A stretch of DNA of 64,000 nucleotides from Comamonas kerstersii (lineage in GTDB: Bacteria > Pseudomonadota > Gammaproteobacteria > Burkholderiales > Burkholderiaceae_C): contig NZ_VZOT01000007.1 of the NCBI RefSeq assembly GCF_008801935.1, forward strand, positions 1 to 64,000. The letters are read 5' to 3'. Positions 52,218-59,414 of this stretch are shown here, piece after piece. Positions within the stretch are counted from its first letter, which is position 1; every line of letters starts with the position of its first letter. The notes under the pieces were generated by a model, which was given only the letters and a program-made list of their open reading frames with translations, had not been told where the DNA came from and did no database searches. The position numbers were made by a program, and so were the translations under genes.

Positions 52218-52570
52218 GCACTATGACACTCGGCCAGAAGCAGCGCCTGTTCACCAAGCTGGTGGCGCAGCTGATCCAGTATGCATACGCGCAGGGCTAT
52301 GAGCTGACCCTGGGTGACGCATACCGCGATCCACGTGTGCACGGGGATGTGGGCGTGAAGAAGTCGTACAGCTCGGCCAACTCTGCGCATAAGCAGCGCT
52401 TGGCCATCGACTTGAACCTGTTCAAGGGTGGCGTGTACCAGACAAGCACTGAGGCACACAAGCCGCTGGGCGAATACTGGAAGTCGCTGCACCCGGAATG
52501 CCGCTGGGGCGGGGACTTCAGCACGCCGGACGGCAATCACTACAGCATGACGCACGAGGGGCGGGCATGA
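52214..52570 (+). CDS. Endolysin, M15-family peptidase
   Basis: A 118-residue L-alanyl-D-glutamate or D-Ala-type zinc peptidase. Y-R-D-P-R-V-H and the zinc motif S-A-H-K-Q-R-L-A-I-D-L-N-L (His, Asp) plus G-N-H-Y-S-M (second His) match phage M15 endolysins. No signal peptide, so release depends on the holin. The stop overlaps Rz by ATGA. Confidence 0.88.
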   Translation: MSTMTLGQKQRLFTKLVAQLIQYAYAQGYELTLGDAYRDPRVHGDVGVKKSYSSANSAHKQRLAIDLNLFKGGVYQTSTEAHKPLGEYWKSLHPECRWGGDFSTPDGNHYSMTHEGRA

Positions 52571-53061
52571 CCAAGGCAAAACTGATCTGGGCCGTCGTTC
52601 TGGCGGCTTTTCTTTTTGGGGCAGGGTGGGTGAGCAATGGCTGGCGGCTGTCTGACCAGCATGCCCAAGAGCTTGCCAAGCGTGACCGGGAGGCCTTGGT
52701 CATGGCTGAGGCAGTTAAGCAAATCGGCATCGAGGCAGGCAAAGTCATTGCCGCTGCTGATGCAAAAGGGGTGAAGGAGATTGCAGATGCGAAAGCTGAA
52801 ACTGAGCGTGTGCGCAGGTGCATCGCTGCTGGTACTTGCGGGGTGTGGATCAAATCCAGTGCAGCCGGTGGTGGCGTGCCCGGTGATTCAGGCTCCGGCA
52901 GCCTGGGCAATGCAGCCAGCGGAATCACCGGCGAAGCTGCAAGCCGTGTTCTCGATCTCTGGGATGCAGTCGACACAGATGCCGCAAAGCTCGGCTACCT
53001 CCAAGCCTACGCCGAACAGTGCTGGCGGTCTGGGGTTGAAGCCAGCAAATTGACCAAATAA
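52567..53061 (+). CDS. i-Spanin (Rz-like)
   Basis: A 164-residue protein with one N-terminal TM helix (about residues 7-27) and a periplasmic helical domain rich in Ala/Glu/Asp. It is anchored in the inner membrane and pairs with the lipoprotein o-spanin encoded inside it to disrupt the outer membrane. ATG 52567 overlaps the endolysin stop. Confidence 0.82.
   Translation: MTKAKLIWAVVLAAFLFGAGWVSNGWRLSDQHAQELAKRDREALVMAEAVKQIGIEAGKVIAAADAKGVKEIADAKAETERVRRCIAAGTCGVWIKSSAAGGGVPGDSGSGSLGNAASGITGEAASRVLDLWDAVDTDAAKLGYLQAYAEQCWRSGVEASKLTK
52787..53053 (+). CDS. o-Spanin (Rz1-like), nested in Rz
   Basis: An 88-residue lipoprotein in another frame, wholly inside the Rz gene. MRKLKLSVCAGASLLVLAGC gives a signal peptide and lipobox L-A-G-C, followed by a Pro/Gln/Ala-rich mature part. 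AAGGAG lies eight bases before ATG 52787. Fully embedded Rz1 is the lambda-type arrangement. Confidence 0.82.
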   Translation: MRKLKLSVCAGASLLVLAGCGSNPVQPVVACPVIQAPAAWAMQPAESPAKLQAVFSISGMQSTQMPQSSATSKPTPNSAGGLGLKPAN

Positions 53062-53065
53062 GAAA

Positions 53066-53099
53066 CCCCTCTGGCTTCGGCTGGAGGGGGCTTTTTTGT
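53066..53099 (+). terminator. Terminator of the prophage late operon
   Basis: CCCCTC pairs with GAGGGG around an inner GGC-TTCG-GCT-type stem, followed by CTTTTTTG. It ends rightward transcription before the attR arm. Confidence 0.8.
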
Positions 53100-53194
53100 T
53101 TTGTGGGTTGTCACTAACAATTACAAATTACCCGCCATCTTGCAATGTGCGGACGCTGGTTCAATTGAGTAGAGGGGAATTGAAGCACACAAGC

Positions 53195-53256
53195 TTGTGT
53201 GTTGTTGTGCTGCTTTGTGGGTGCAGAATGGCGAAATCACACCGATTTCACACCGA
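53195..53256. promoter_or_regulatory. Right arm: repeats matching the left prophage end
   Basis: TTGTGTGTTGTTGTGCTG (53195-53212) differs by one base from 20263-20280, and ATCACACCGA/TTCACACCGA (53236, 53247; spacing 11) match the three left-arm copies. The order and spacing mirror the left end, as expected for integrase arm-type sites of attR. The surrounding 53062-53287 has no gene. Confidence 0.68.
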
Positions 53257-53287
53257 TGGAGTTAAGTGCTTGTTTTTATTTGAATGC

Positions 53288-53318
53288 ACGCGGGTTCAAT
53301 TCCCGCCAGCTCCACCAC
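53288..53318. other. attR core of the prophage
   Basis: Exact copy of the 31-bp core in ssrA (20174-20204). It is a tRNA-arm remnant with no ssrA body beside it and marks the right prophage end. Confidence 0.93.
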
Positions 53319-53327
53319 TATTTGAAA

Positions 53328-53355
53328 AACCAACCGTTCTCGGTTGGTTTTTTTT
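53328..53355 (+). terminator. Terminator right of attR (probable original ssrA terminator)
   Basis: AACCAACCG-TTCT-CGGTTGGTT followed by eight T, ten bases beyond attR. Before phage integration it would have ended ssrA. Downstream 53347-53406 resembles 55831-55884. The interval 53356-53540 holds no gene but does carry an inverted ssrA fragment (53497-53510). Confidence 0.8.
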
Positions 53356-53540
53356 CGCCCGTTCCCCCCAGTGTTGGCGCGGTTTTCGGGCCTGGCCTCG
53401 CGAGCGCTCTCGAGGAACATCCCTTATAAATCAATGACTTGAGACGCTATGTTTTGGAATGGCTACTGGTCTGGAGAACCGAGAAAAAATATGAAGCCGC
53501 GTCCGCAAGCTAACAGGGCTGCCACCAAACCAATGGCCGC

Positions 53541-54920
53541 TCACACGGGCTTTTCTGGCCGGTAGTGCTCGCGCAGCAAGGTTTCCCAGCCTTGTTGGCT
53601 CCACCGGAGCTGCATCTGATCGGGATACAGAGTGACCTGCTGGACAAGGTTCAGCATCAGTTGCGCTTGGGTCTTGTCGATGAACATGCCCCAAACGTCA
53701 TCCAACTGCTTCATGGCGGCCAGGGCGAGGTTTCTGTCGAAAACCGGCTCGCCCTGGTGCCCGTCCAACAACGTGTCCAACAACAGCGACGGGTCGCGAA
53801 GCCGCTGCCGAATCTGGTCGGTGACGATCTCGTGCAGCACAGCGCACGGCAGGTTTTTTGGATGAGGTTCTGAGTCATCGGGCTGATCGCCAGTTGGTGC
53901 CGTGTAGTAGCGATAGCGTTTGCCTTTGCGCGACGAAGATTCGAAGCAGCCGAACGCCCGTCCGTCATGCCAAAACAATCGCCCTGCCAGAGGGAAGTCC
54001 AGAAGATCGCGGTCTTGATTGGATGTCCCTTTGCGACGCGCCCGTTGTTCCATCACTTCGTGCACTCGATTCCAGAGCGCTAGATCCACAATTGGCCGGT
54101 GCTGGCCACGGTGCCACTCACCCTCGTAATAGACCTCGCCGATCAGCACCCGGTTGTTTAGCAGACGGTAGGCTGCGTTGCGATCAAATAGCCCGCCACC
54201 GCGTTTTTTCCGATCCCGGGTCACCCAGCTTTTGGTCTTGTAGCCACGCTGTTGCAGAAATTCGACCAGCGCACTCATCGAGCCCAAGTCAAGGAAGCGC
54301 TGGAAAATGTCGCGCACCATCGCCGCTTCGGCGTCGACCACGGCGAGGCGTTGCTCGTGGTCAATCCGGTATCCGAGTGGTGCCGCAGAGCCCTGCCAGC
54401 GTCCGCTGGCGCGGGTGGCCGTCAATTTCTCGCGCGTGCGCTCGCCGATTAGTTCCCGTTCAAACTGAGCGAAGCTGGTCAGCAAGTGCAGGCTCAGCCT
54501 TCCCTCGGGCGATTTGGTATCCAGCGGTTGAGTCACACTGACCAGCCGGATACCGGGGATGGTGAACAGGGGCAGTAAAGTCTCGAGGTCGAAAATGCTA
54601 CGGCTCAGGCGGTCAAAACGATGTACCACGACCACATCGATCTGGTCGGACTGCATGTCATCGAGCAGGCGGCGCAGTGCTGGGCGTTGCAGGTTCCCCC
54701 CGGAGTAACCGTTATCGGCATATACCCCATCGAGGGCCAGCCAGTTTTTGTGACGGTGCGCTTCAATGAAGGCCCGGCAGGCTTGGGTTTGCACCTCGAT
54801 GGACGGCATCTGCTTATCCTGCCCGTCCTCCACCGACACGCGCGCATACACCGCGCAACGCAGCGGGCACGGCGCGGTGGGTCGGGCAAGGGCGGCGAGT
54901 TCATCCTCCATGAACAGCAT
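53541..54920 (-). CDS. Large serine recombinase
   Basis: A 459-residue resolvase/invertase-family recombinase with catalytic Ser in Y-A-R-V-S (residue ~29), D-x-G-Y-S-G, V-V-V-V-H-R-F-D-R-L-S-R-S, S-F-A-Q-F-E-R-E-L-I-G-E-R-T-R-E-K and a long C-terminal recombinase domain with a zinc-ribbon-poor tail. Such proteins integrate and excise mobile islands. The gene lies just right of the prophage; ATG 54920 or 54923 start it. Its intended att sites are not obvious. Confidence 0.9.
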   Translation of the reverse strand: MLFMEDELAALARPTAPCPLRCAVYARVSVEDGQDKQMPSIEVQTQACRAFIEAHRHKNWLALDGVYADNGYSGGNLQRPALRRLLDDMQSDQIDVVVVHRFDRLSRSIFDLETLLPLFTIPGIRLVSVTQPLDTKSPEGRLSLHLLTSFAQFERELIGERTREKLTATRASGRWQGSAAPLGYRIDHEQRLAVVDAEAAMVRDIFQRFLDLGSMSALVEFLQQRGYKTKSWVTRDRKKRGGGLFDRNAAYRLLNNRVLIGEVYYEGEWHRGQHRPIVDLALWNRVHEVMEQRARRKGTSNQDRDLLDFPLAGRLFWHDGRAFGCFESSSRKGKRYRYYTAPTGDQPDDSEPHPKNLPCAVLHEIVTDQIRQRLRDPSLLLDTLLDGHQGEPVFDRNLALAAMKQLDDVWGMFIDKTQAQLMLNLVQQVTLYPDQMQLRWSQQGWETLLREHYRPEKPV

Positions 54921-54968
54921 CATTCCAGATCATGGGAGTAGCAGCCAGCAATGGGTCAAGACATGGAT

Positions 54969-54997
54969 TTGACTCCATATGGCATTCAAGCCATAAT
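54969..54997 (+). promoter_or_regulatory. Toxin-antitoxin promoter with operator palindrome
   Basis: TTGACT, a 17-base spacer and CATAAT form a strong sigma-70-like promoter. TATGGC-ATTCAA-GCCATA (54978-54995) overlaps the -10 box, a natural place for repression by the toxin-antitoxin complex. The -10 ends only seven bases before the toxin ATG, so the transcript should be leaderless or nearly so. Confidence 0.65.
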
Positions 54998-55004
54998 TCC
55001 CCGC

Positions 55005-55394
55005 ATGACTTGGACCGTTCTCTTTCATGACGCCTTTGACACGGAGTTCAGCGACCTGAAAGAGGATCTGCAGGACGAACTGCTGGCGCACGCCCGGTTG
55101 TTGGCCGAATTCGGTCCGAACCTGGGACGCCCCACGGTCGATACGCTCAAAGGGTCGCGCCACACCAATATGAAGGAGTTGCGCTTCTCGTGGAACGGTC
55201 AGGTCTGGCGGGTGGCATTCGCGTTTGATCCCCAACGACAGGCCATCCTGCTGGTTGGGGGCGACAAGGGCGGCGCGGATCAGCGCCGGTTTTACAAACG
55301 CTTGATCCAAGTCGCCGATGAGCGCTACGACGAACACGTGGGCAGTTTGGCCCAGCAGAGCAAGGAGAACCATCATGGCAAGAAAACTCGATGA
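55005..55394 (+). CDS. RelE/HigB-type toxin
   Basis: A 129-residue protein of the phage-derived Gp49/HigB-like toxin group: W-T-V-L-F-H-D-A-F, E-F-G-P-N-L-G-R-P-x-V-D-T-L-K-G-S-R-H-x-N-M-K-E-L-R, W-R-V-A-F-A-F-D-P, L-L-V-G-G-D-K and R-F-Y-K-R-L-I. Likely a ribosome-dependent mRNA interferase. The longer frame upstream is rejected because the promoter lies there. Gene order toxin-antitoxin with 20-base overlap is the higBA type. Confidence 0.87.
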   Translation: MTWTVLFHDAFDTEFSDLKEDLQDELLAHARLLAEFGPNLGRPTVDTLKGSRHTNMKELRFSWNGQVWRVAFAFDPQRQAILLVGGDKGGADQRRFYKRLIQVADERYDEHVGSLAQQSKENHHGKKTR

Positions 55395-55731
55395 GGTCAT
55401 GGCTGCGCTGCCCAAAGAGCGCCAGCAGCGGGTGGAAGCGCGCGCCATGGAACTGGCCACCCTCAAGGATCTGCGCCTGGCAGCTCAGCAAACGCAGGAG
55501 CAACTGGCCGCCACGCTGGGCGTGGGTCAGGACACCATCTCGCGGCTGGAAAAGCGTAGCGACATGCTGCTGTCTACCCTGCGTCACTACGTGGAAAGCA
55601 TGGGTGGCAAGCTGGAGCTCGTGGCGCAGTTTCCCAACCGCCCGCCAGTGGTGATCGAGCATCTCGGCGTGGATGCAGGCCGAGATCACAAGCCGGCTGG
55701 CGCTGGTCGCCGGGCTCGAGCAACGGCCTGA
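55375..55731 (+). CDS. XRE-family antitoxin
   Basis: A 118-residue protein with an HTH (E-Q-L-A-A-T-L-G-V-G-Q-D-T-I-S-R-L-E-K) in the middle and L-R-H-Y-V-E-S-M-G-G-K-L-E-L-V-A, typical of HigA-type antitoxins. It should neutralise the toxin and autorepress. ATG 55375 follows AAGGAG inside the toxin gene. The C-terminal tail is basic and less conserved. Confidence 0.88.
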   Translation: MARKLDEVMAALPKERQQRVEARAMELATLKDLRLAAQQTQEQLAATLGVGQDTISRLEKRSDMLLSTLRHYVESMGGKLELVAQFPNRPPVVIEHLGVDAGRDHKPAGAGRRARATA

Positions 55732-56067
55732 TCTCCGGGCTTGCGGACGGTTTCCGACAAGCTACGGACGGTGATTCATATTCGGAATTGCCACCATTTA
55801 CCAAAATCCCAACCCTTATCCGGTTGGGATTTTTTTGCCCGTTCCCCCTGTGTTGGCGCGGTTTCCGGTCCTTGCCTCTTGAGCACGCACCTCCGGAAGT
55901 CGCAGTTACCGGTGGACTTTTCGCCCTTTTCCTTTCTCTGTTCTCTGTTGCCCTCTTGAGCATTCAAGACCCAAATTCGTGGATTGACGCGGGTTTGCGG
56001 GTCGTTGGTTTGTTTCTTAGCCTGTTCGGGAGTGCGCGACCGAACCAGCGAAATACGCCTGCATTCT
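55732..56067. other. Intergenic interval with terminator and ssrA-like scrap
   Basis: Contains GCTTGCGGACG (55739-55749), identical to 11 bases of ssrA, a strong terminator at 55806-55837 (ATCCCAACC/GGTTGGGAT plus seven T), and 55831-55884, which resembles 53347-53406 beyond attR. It looks like the right border of an ssrA-targeted element. No gene is supported here. Confidence 0.5.
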
Positions 56068-57978
56068 TTAGACCACAGTCATGTGCGTCTGGAAGAAGGG
56101 GCGAAAACTGCTTTCGGAGGAGTCGAATACCACTAAGTTTTTTTGCGCGCGGGTGATCCCCGTATACACCATTTCAGCTTCATCCTCTGGCGCGAGGATG
56201 CAGAACACGGTTTGCGCTTCTAGTCCCTTGAAGCTGTGAATGGTCGAGAGCTTGATCAAACCCGAGCTCTGCATGAAAAAGCACTTCTTGCGACGCCTGA
56301 TCGTGTCAATTTCTTCCTTAAATTGCTCCGATTCCGGGTCCATCCTGGCAGTAAGTGCTGTTCTCTCTGCATCTTCCTCAAACATGACCTTTGTTTTCTC
56401 AAATTTTTTAAATGCCTCGTTCAGGGGTATCAGCCATTCCACTTTTGAACTGACCAACGCGATGTCATTGGGGTGCAGTTGGTATTCGCGGATGTAATTC
56501 TGGATTTTTTCGAAGATGAAGGCTGGGTCATAAGCTTTCCCGTATGTCTCATAGTTCAGTAGGTCATAGCGCATGCTGGCCTGGGTTGCTTTGACATCAA
56601 AGATCTCGGAATCAGCATATTTTCGGATCAGGTGCTGCATTTGGAAATTTCTAAACAAGTCTAGCAGAGCAGCATCTGCTGCAGATCGGTACGACTTTGT
56701 TAGTCGGACCCAACTTCCGAAGCCCAAAGCGATGGGAGATTCGCGGCTATCACTTGGCCGGTCGTAGATGTTCTGCGACTGATCCCCAAACAAAATCATT
56801 TCCCCGTTCTTGGCCAAGAAACAGTCACGAACGAGTTTGATCCATTCGGGATCGTAGTCTTGGACTTCGTCGATAAGGATCGTCTGATACTTCTCTGTCT
56901 CTACGCCTTTGAACAGACTCTTCATACCGAAAATTGTGTCGAGGTTGGTGCGCTGGGCTGGAGGGAGTTCGTCTATCTTAGATTTCAGGTTAATGCCGTA
57001 ATTGTTCAGCTGGGAGCTGATGAAAGCGTGATAGTGGATGACTTCGTAAAAATCCCCGCTGCCACCCTGTAGTCGGCTGATCGTGTCGCGGATGTAGTGC
57101 CGCAGGGTAATGTTGAAGGTCAGGATCAATACCTGACTGCGGTGACGCGCATGAGCATTGATCGCACGCTGCGCGAGGATCGTTGTCTTTCCACAACCCG
57201 CAACTCCCTTGACTTTCGCGAACCCAGGCTTGCTCACGGTTAAGGCCTGCTGTTTCGCATCGAAGGCGACCATGATCCCTTGTTGCTGAGTGTGTACTGG
57301 GGGGCGCAATCTACGCGTGAAATCCTCGTAGATTTCCGGAGTGAACAGTGGGTGCTTCCCCCGCTTGTCAAACAGACCGATCTTCTTAGCAACATTGTCG
57401 TATCCCCACGACATTCCTAGATCCCGCTCCAGCTTGAAACGCGCGCGATTACACCAATCCATCTGTTTGTCATACTTAATCTGGCCGATGCTCTGCCGAT
57501 CTTTGTTAAGTGACAGAGTACGCTCACGCACCTCGTCAAGCGCATTCCTGTAAAAAGCGTTTAACTGCTCACGACTCGCGCAGTGAAAGTAGACGCCGAC
57601 CGCGATGAGGTTGTAGAAATTAGGATTCGTGAGATGTTGTAGCCCGAGAACAGGAAGGTGTAGGTTGAAGAGATTTTTTTTGTAGCGGAAAGCCTGTTGC
57701 TGAGGTGAACGAATCACACTGGTTTCGTAGCGCCATCGATTGTTGATATCGACTTCGTAGTGAGCCAGGTTCCAATCTTTGACCTCAATGACCAGGGCAC
57801 CGCAGCCTGGTTTGATCACGATCACGTCGGGTCGGTCACCATCAAGGTAAGGGTTGAAGTAAACCTCGCACGTTTCATCAAGTGTGCTACTCAGAAGCAT
57901 GAGTAGATGTCGTTCACCATCGGTGGGAGGGACTGTGAGCCTGTCTATGTTTTCAAGATCGGGAAAAAGTTTTGCCAT
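56068..57978 (-). CDS. NERD-domain superfamily I DNA helicase
   Basis: A 636-residue protein with an N-terminal NERD nuclease-related domain (D-G-D-R-P-D-V-I-V-I...A-L-V-I-E-V-K-D-W, residues ~46-72), then a UvrD/Rep-like helicase: Walker A G-V-A-G-C-G-K-T-T, Walker B I-L-I-D-E-V-Q-D-Y, L-T-K-S-Y-R-S, S-T-I-H-S-F-K-G-L-E-A and V-Y-T-G-I-T-R-A-Q. NERD plus helicase proteins are common solitary genes in defence islands and may degrade or unwind foreign DNA; function here is inferred. It diverges from a small exported-protein gene only 22 bases away. Confidence 0.87.
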   Translation of the reverse strand: MAKLFPDLENIDRLTVPPTDGERHLLMLLSSTLDETCEVYFNPYLDGDRPDVIVIKPGCGALVIEVKDWNLAHYEVDINNRWRYETSVIRSPQQQAFRYKKNLFNLHLPVLGLQHLTNPNFYNLIAVGVYFHCASREQLNAFYRNALDEVRERTLSLNKDRQSIGQIKYDKQMDWCNRARFKLERDLGMSWGYDNVAKKIGLFDKRGKHPLFTPEIYEDFTRRLRPPVHTQQQGIMVAFDAKQQALTVSKPGFAKVKGVAGCGKTTILAQRAINAHARHRSQVLILTFNITLRHYIRDTISRLQGGSGDFYEVIHYHAFISSQLNNYGINLKSKIDELPPAQRTNLDTIFGMKSLFKGVETEKYQTILIDEVQDYDPEWIKLVRDCFLAKNGEMILFGDQSQNIYDRPSDSRESPIALGFGSWVRLTKSYRSAADAALLDLFRNFQMQHLIRKYADSEIFDVKATQASMRYDLLNYETYGKAYDPAFIFEKIQNYIREYQLHPNDIALVSSKVEWLIPLNEAFKKFEKTKVMFEEDAERTALTARMDPESEQFKEEIDTIRRRKKCFFMQSSGLIKLSTIHSFKGLEAQTVFCILAPEDEAEMVYTGITRAQKNLVVFDSSESSFRPFFQTHMTVV

Positions 57979-58000
57979 TGGAGCAAAGAATTTATTGAGG

Positions 58001-58432
58001 ATGAAAAAGATGATGAAACGTCTACTGGTAAGCGCGCTTTTGGTTATGTCGTCTTCAACGTACGCGGATTTGTTGCTGTTCGGCGGGAAGGGGCACGACG
58101 TTTTCTTGGGCTGCGTGGATTGCTCCTCTTACGACTCAAACTCCATTTGCAACGAGTACGGACAGTACGGCAGTGAGTATCGCGATTCCATCTGGAATGC
58201 GTACAGAGACTACGGGAGCGAGTACCGAGACACAAGCCCTTGGAACGAGTACACCACGAGCAAGAACGTCCCCGTTTTGGTAAGTAAGAAAGGGGATTTT
58301 TACGGCTACTTTACAATTAACGAGCATCGAGGAGACGCGGTGAGTTTCGCCGAATCCATGAAGAAAATGTTCGAGTATGCCAAGGGCGATCTGACTGTCG
58401 TCCGCAATCTTCTATGTGACGCTTTGCATTGA
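58001..58432 (+). CDS. Exported protein with aromatic repeats, unknown
   Basis: A 143-residue protein: signal peptide MKKMMKRLLVSALLVMSSS with A-D cleavage, a C-V-D-C-S-S-Y-D-S-N-S-I-C cluster, then repeats of N-E-Y-G-Q-Y-G-S-E-Y-R-D and W-N-A-Y-R-D-Y-G-S-E-Y-R-D, then V-P-V-L-V...F-Y-G-Y-F-T-I-N. Similar exported proteins of unknown role are widespread. ATG 58001 follows TTGAGG; the longer frame would overlap the divergent helicase gene. Its promoter must lie within the helicase 5' end. Confidence 0.75.
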   Translation: MKKMMKRLLVSALLVMSSSTYADLLLFGGKGHDVFLGCVDCSSYDSNSICNEYGQYGSEYRDSIWNAYRDYGSEYRDTSPWNEYTTSKNVPVLVSKKGDFYGYFTINEHRGDAVSFAESMKKMFEYAKGDLTVVRNLLCDALH

Positions 58433-58572
58433 GTGACGGTGATTGCCGGCGTCACGCCTTTTGCGAACCCCCAGAGCCTAACCAAAAGGGCCCCACATGC
58501 GGGGCCGAAACACTGCTGAACGTACAATGCGTCCTGCGCTTGCCCCGTCTGTCACGATAGATGCCCGCTCAT

Positions 58573-59046
58573 TTAATCGTTATATTTGAGAGGGTGGACG
58601 GAGTAATCCCAGAGGGTAGCCACTGGGCGACGCAGGACTGCGTCTAATGAAACCTCAGCAGAGGAGAAAAGGCGCTCAATTGTACAGGGCGCCAATAACG
58701 TCAACCGCATGACCCGACGCACCTGCGTCACGTCCATACCTTCGATCTGGGCTATCTCGGCCACAGACGCCACCCTCCCATCCTCCAGCAACCGCCGCCA
58801 GTAGTGCGCCAACCCCAGCGCCCGCATCAACGCGGTGTCCTGCGCGGTCGACCGGGCTTCCCGCTCCCGGGTGGCCTCGGACAGAAATTCCTGCGGCGCG
58901 TCCAAGGGCGTGATGACCTGCTTCTTCAGCCCCCGCTTCACCAGCGTCCAGGGCACGAAGGTTTCCAGTTGCACGCCGCCTGCCGGGTTCGGCAGTTGAT
59001 AGGTGACCGGATCACCCTTGAACCGGCCCCGGTGCTTCTTGCTCAT
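58573..59046 (-). CDS. Small HTH-like protein coupled to serine recombinase (copy A)
   Basis: A 157-residue protein with E-T-F-V-P-W-T-L-V-K-R-G, a helical centre A-H-Y-W-R-R-L-L-E-D-G, V-A-E-I-A-Q-I-E-G-M-D-V-T-Q-V-R-R-V-M-R-L-T-L-L-A-P, and a Pro/Trp-rich tail. It is paralogous to the upstream gene in this central R-L-T-L-L-A-P block. Such pairs accompany large serine recombinases and are probably DNA-binding accessories. Its start overlaps the previous stop by four bases. Confidence 0.7.
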   Translation of the reverse strand: MSKKHRGRFKGDPVTYQLPNPAGGVQLETFVPWTLVKRGLKKQVITPLDAPQEFLSEATREREARSTAQDTALMRALGLAHYWRRLLEDGRVASVAEIAQIEGMDVTQVRRVMRLTLLAPCTIERLFSSAEVSLDAVLRRPVATLWDYSVHPLKYND

Positions 59047-59414
59047 GCGTCCTCCTCAAAGCGCTTCACGATCTGGCGTTGCACCTCCCAATCCACCGGC
59101 AGCGGGTTGCGCTGGAACCAGATCAGGTTCATCCGGCGAGGCTGCCGCCCGGCCATCAGCAGTTCGAGGATGTCAGGCGCGAGCAGGGTCAGGCGCATCA
59201 GCTCGTTGGGCACCGATGGGTGCAACCCTTCTGCCCTGGCGATGTCCGATCCGCTCTTCATCACGCAGGTGTCCACGAGGCGCTGCCAGTAGAAACCGCG
59301 TGCCACCCCCTCCAGCAGCGTCACATCGTGGACGTGGCGCTCGTCGGCGGCCACGCGCCGCGCGCCCCGGCGGCGAAACGTCAGGGGCACGAAGGTTTTC
59401 AGTGTGTCGTCCAT
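59043..59414 (-). CDS. Small HTH-like protein coupled to serine recombinase (copy B)
   Basis: A 123-residue protein, K-T-F-V-P-L-T-F-R-R-R-G, W-Q-R-L-V-D-T-C...S-D-I-A-R-A-E-G, L-M-R-L-T-L-L-A-P-D-I-L-E-L-L-M-A-G-R-Q-P-R-R and P-V-D-W-E-V-Q-R-Q-I. The ATG overlaps the recombinase stop by one base (TGATG). Order recombinase, copy B, copy A with coupled starts indicates one operon. Confidence 0.72.
   Translation of the reverse strand: MDDTLKTFVPLTFRRRGARRVAADERHVHDVTLLEGVARGFYWQRLVDTCVMKSGSDIARAEGLHPSVPNELMRLTLLAPDILELLMAGRQPRRMNLIWFQRNPLPVDWEVQRQIVKRFEEDA

Larger units (their letters stand above)
20174..53318. mobile_element. Siphovirus-type prophage integrated at ssrA
   Basis: The roughly 33-kb element is bounded by the 31-bp core repeats. 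It begins with a tyrosine integrase next to ssrA and ends with a lysis cassette. Head genes (terminase, DUF4055-like portal, MuF, scaffold, capsid), a lambda-like tail set (tube, chaperones, tape measure, L/K/J-type) and lysis genes (holin, M15 endolysin, Rz/Rz1) appear intact. No CI-type repressor, Cro or replication genes are recognised. Rightward genes are separated by many intrinsic terminators. Confidence 0.93.

Noticed and set aside
20174-53318. Functional complete temperate phage
   Set aside because: Structural and lysis genes look intact, but without an identifiable repressor or replication genes completeness cannot be claimed.
55788-56156. Plus-strand hydrophobic frame
   Set aside because: It begins in a terminator, crosses a repeat-like border and ends inside the NERD-helicase gene; no start signal.
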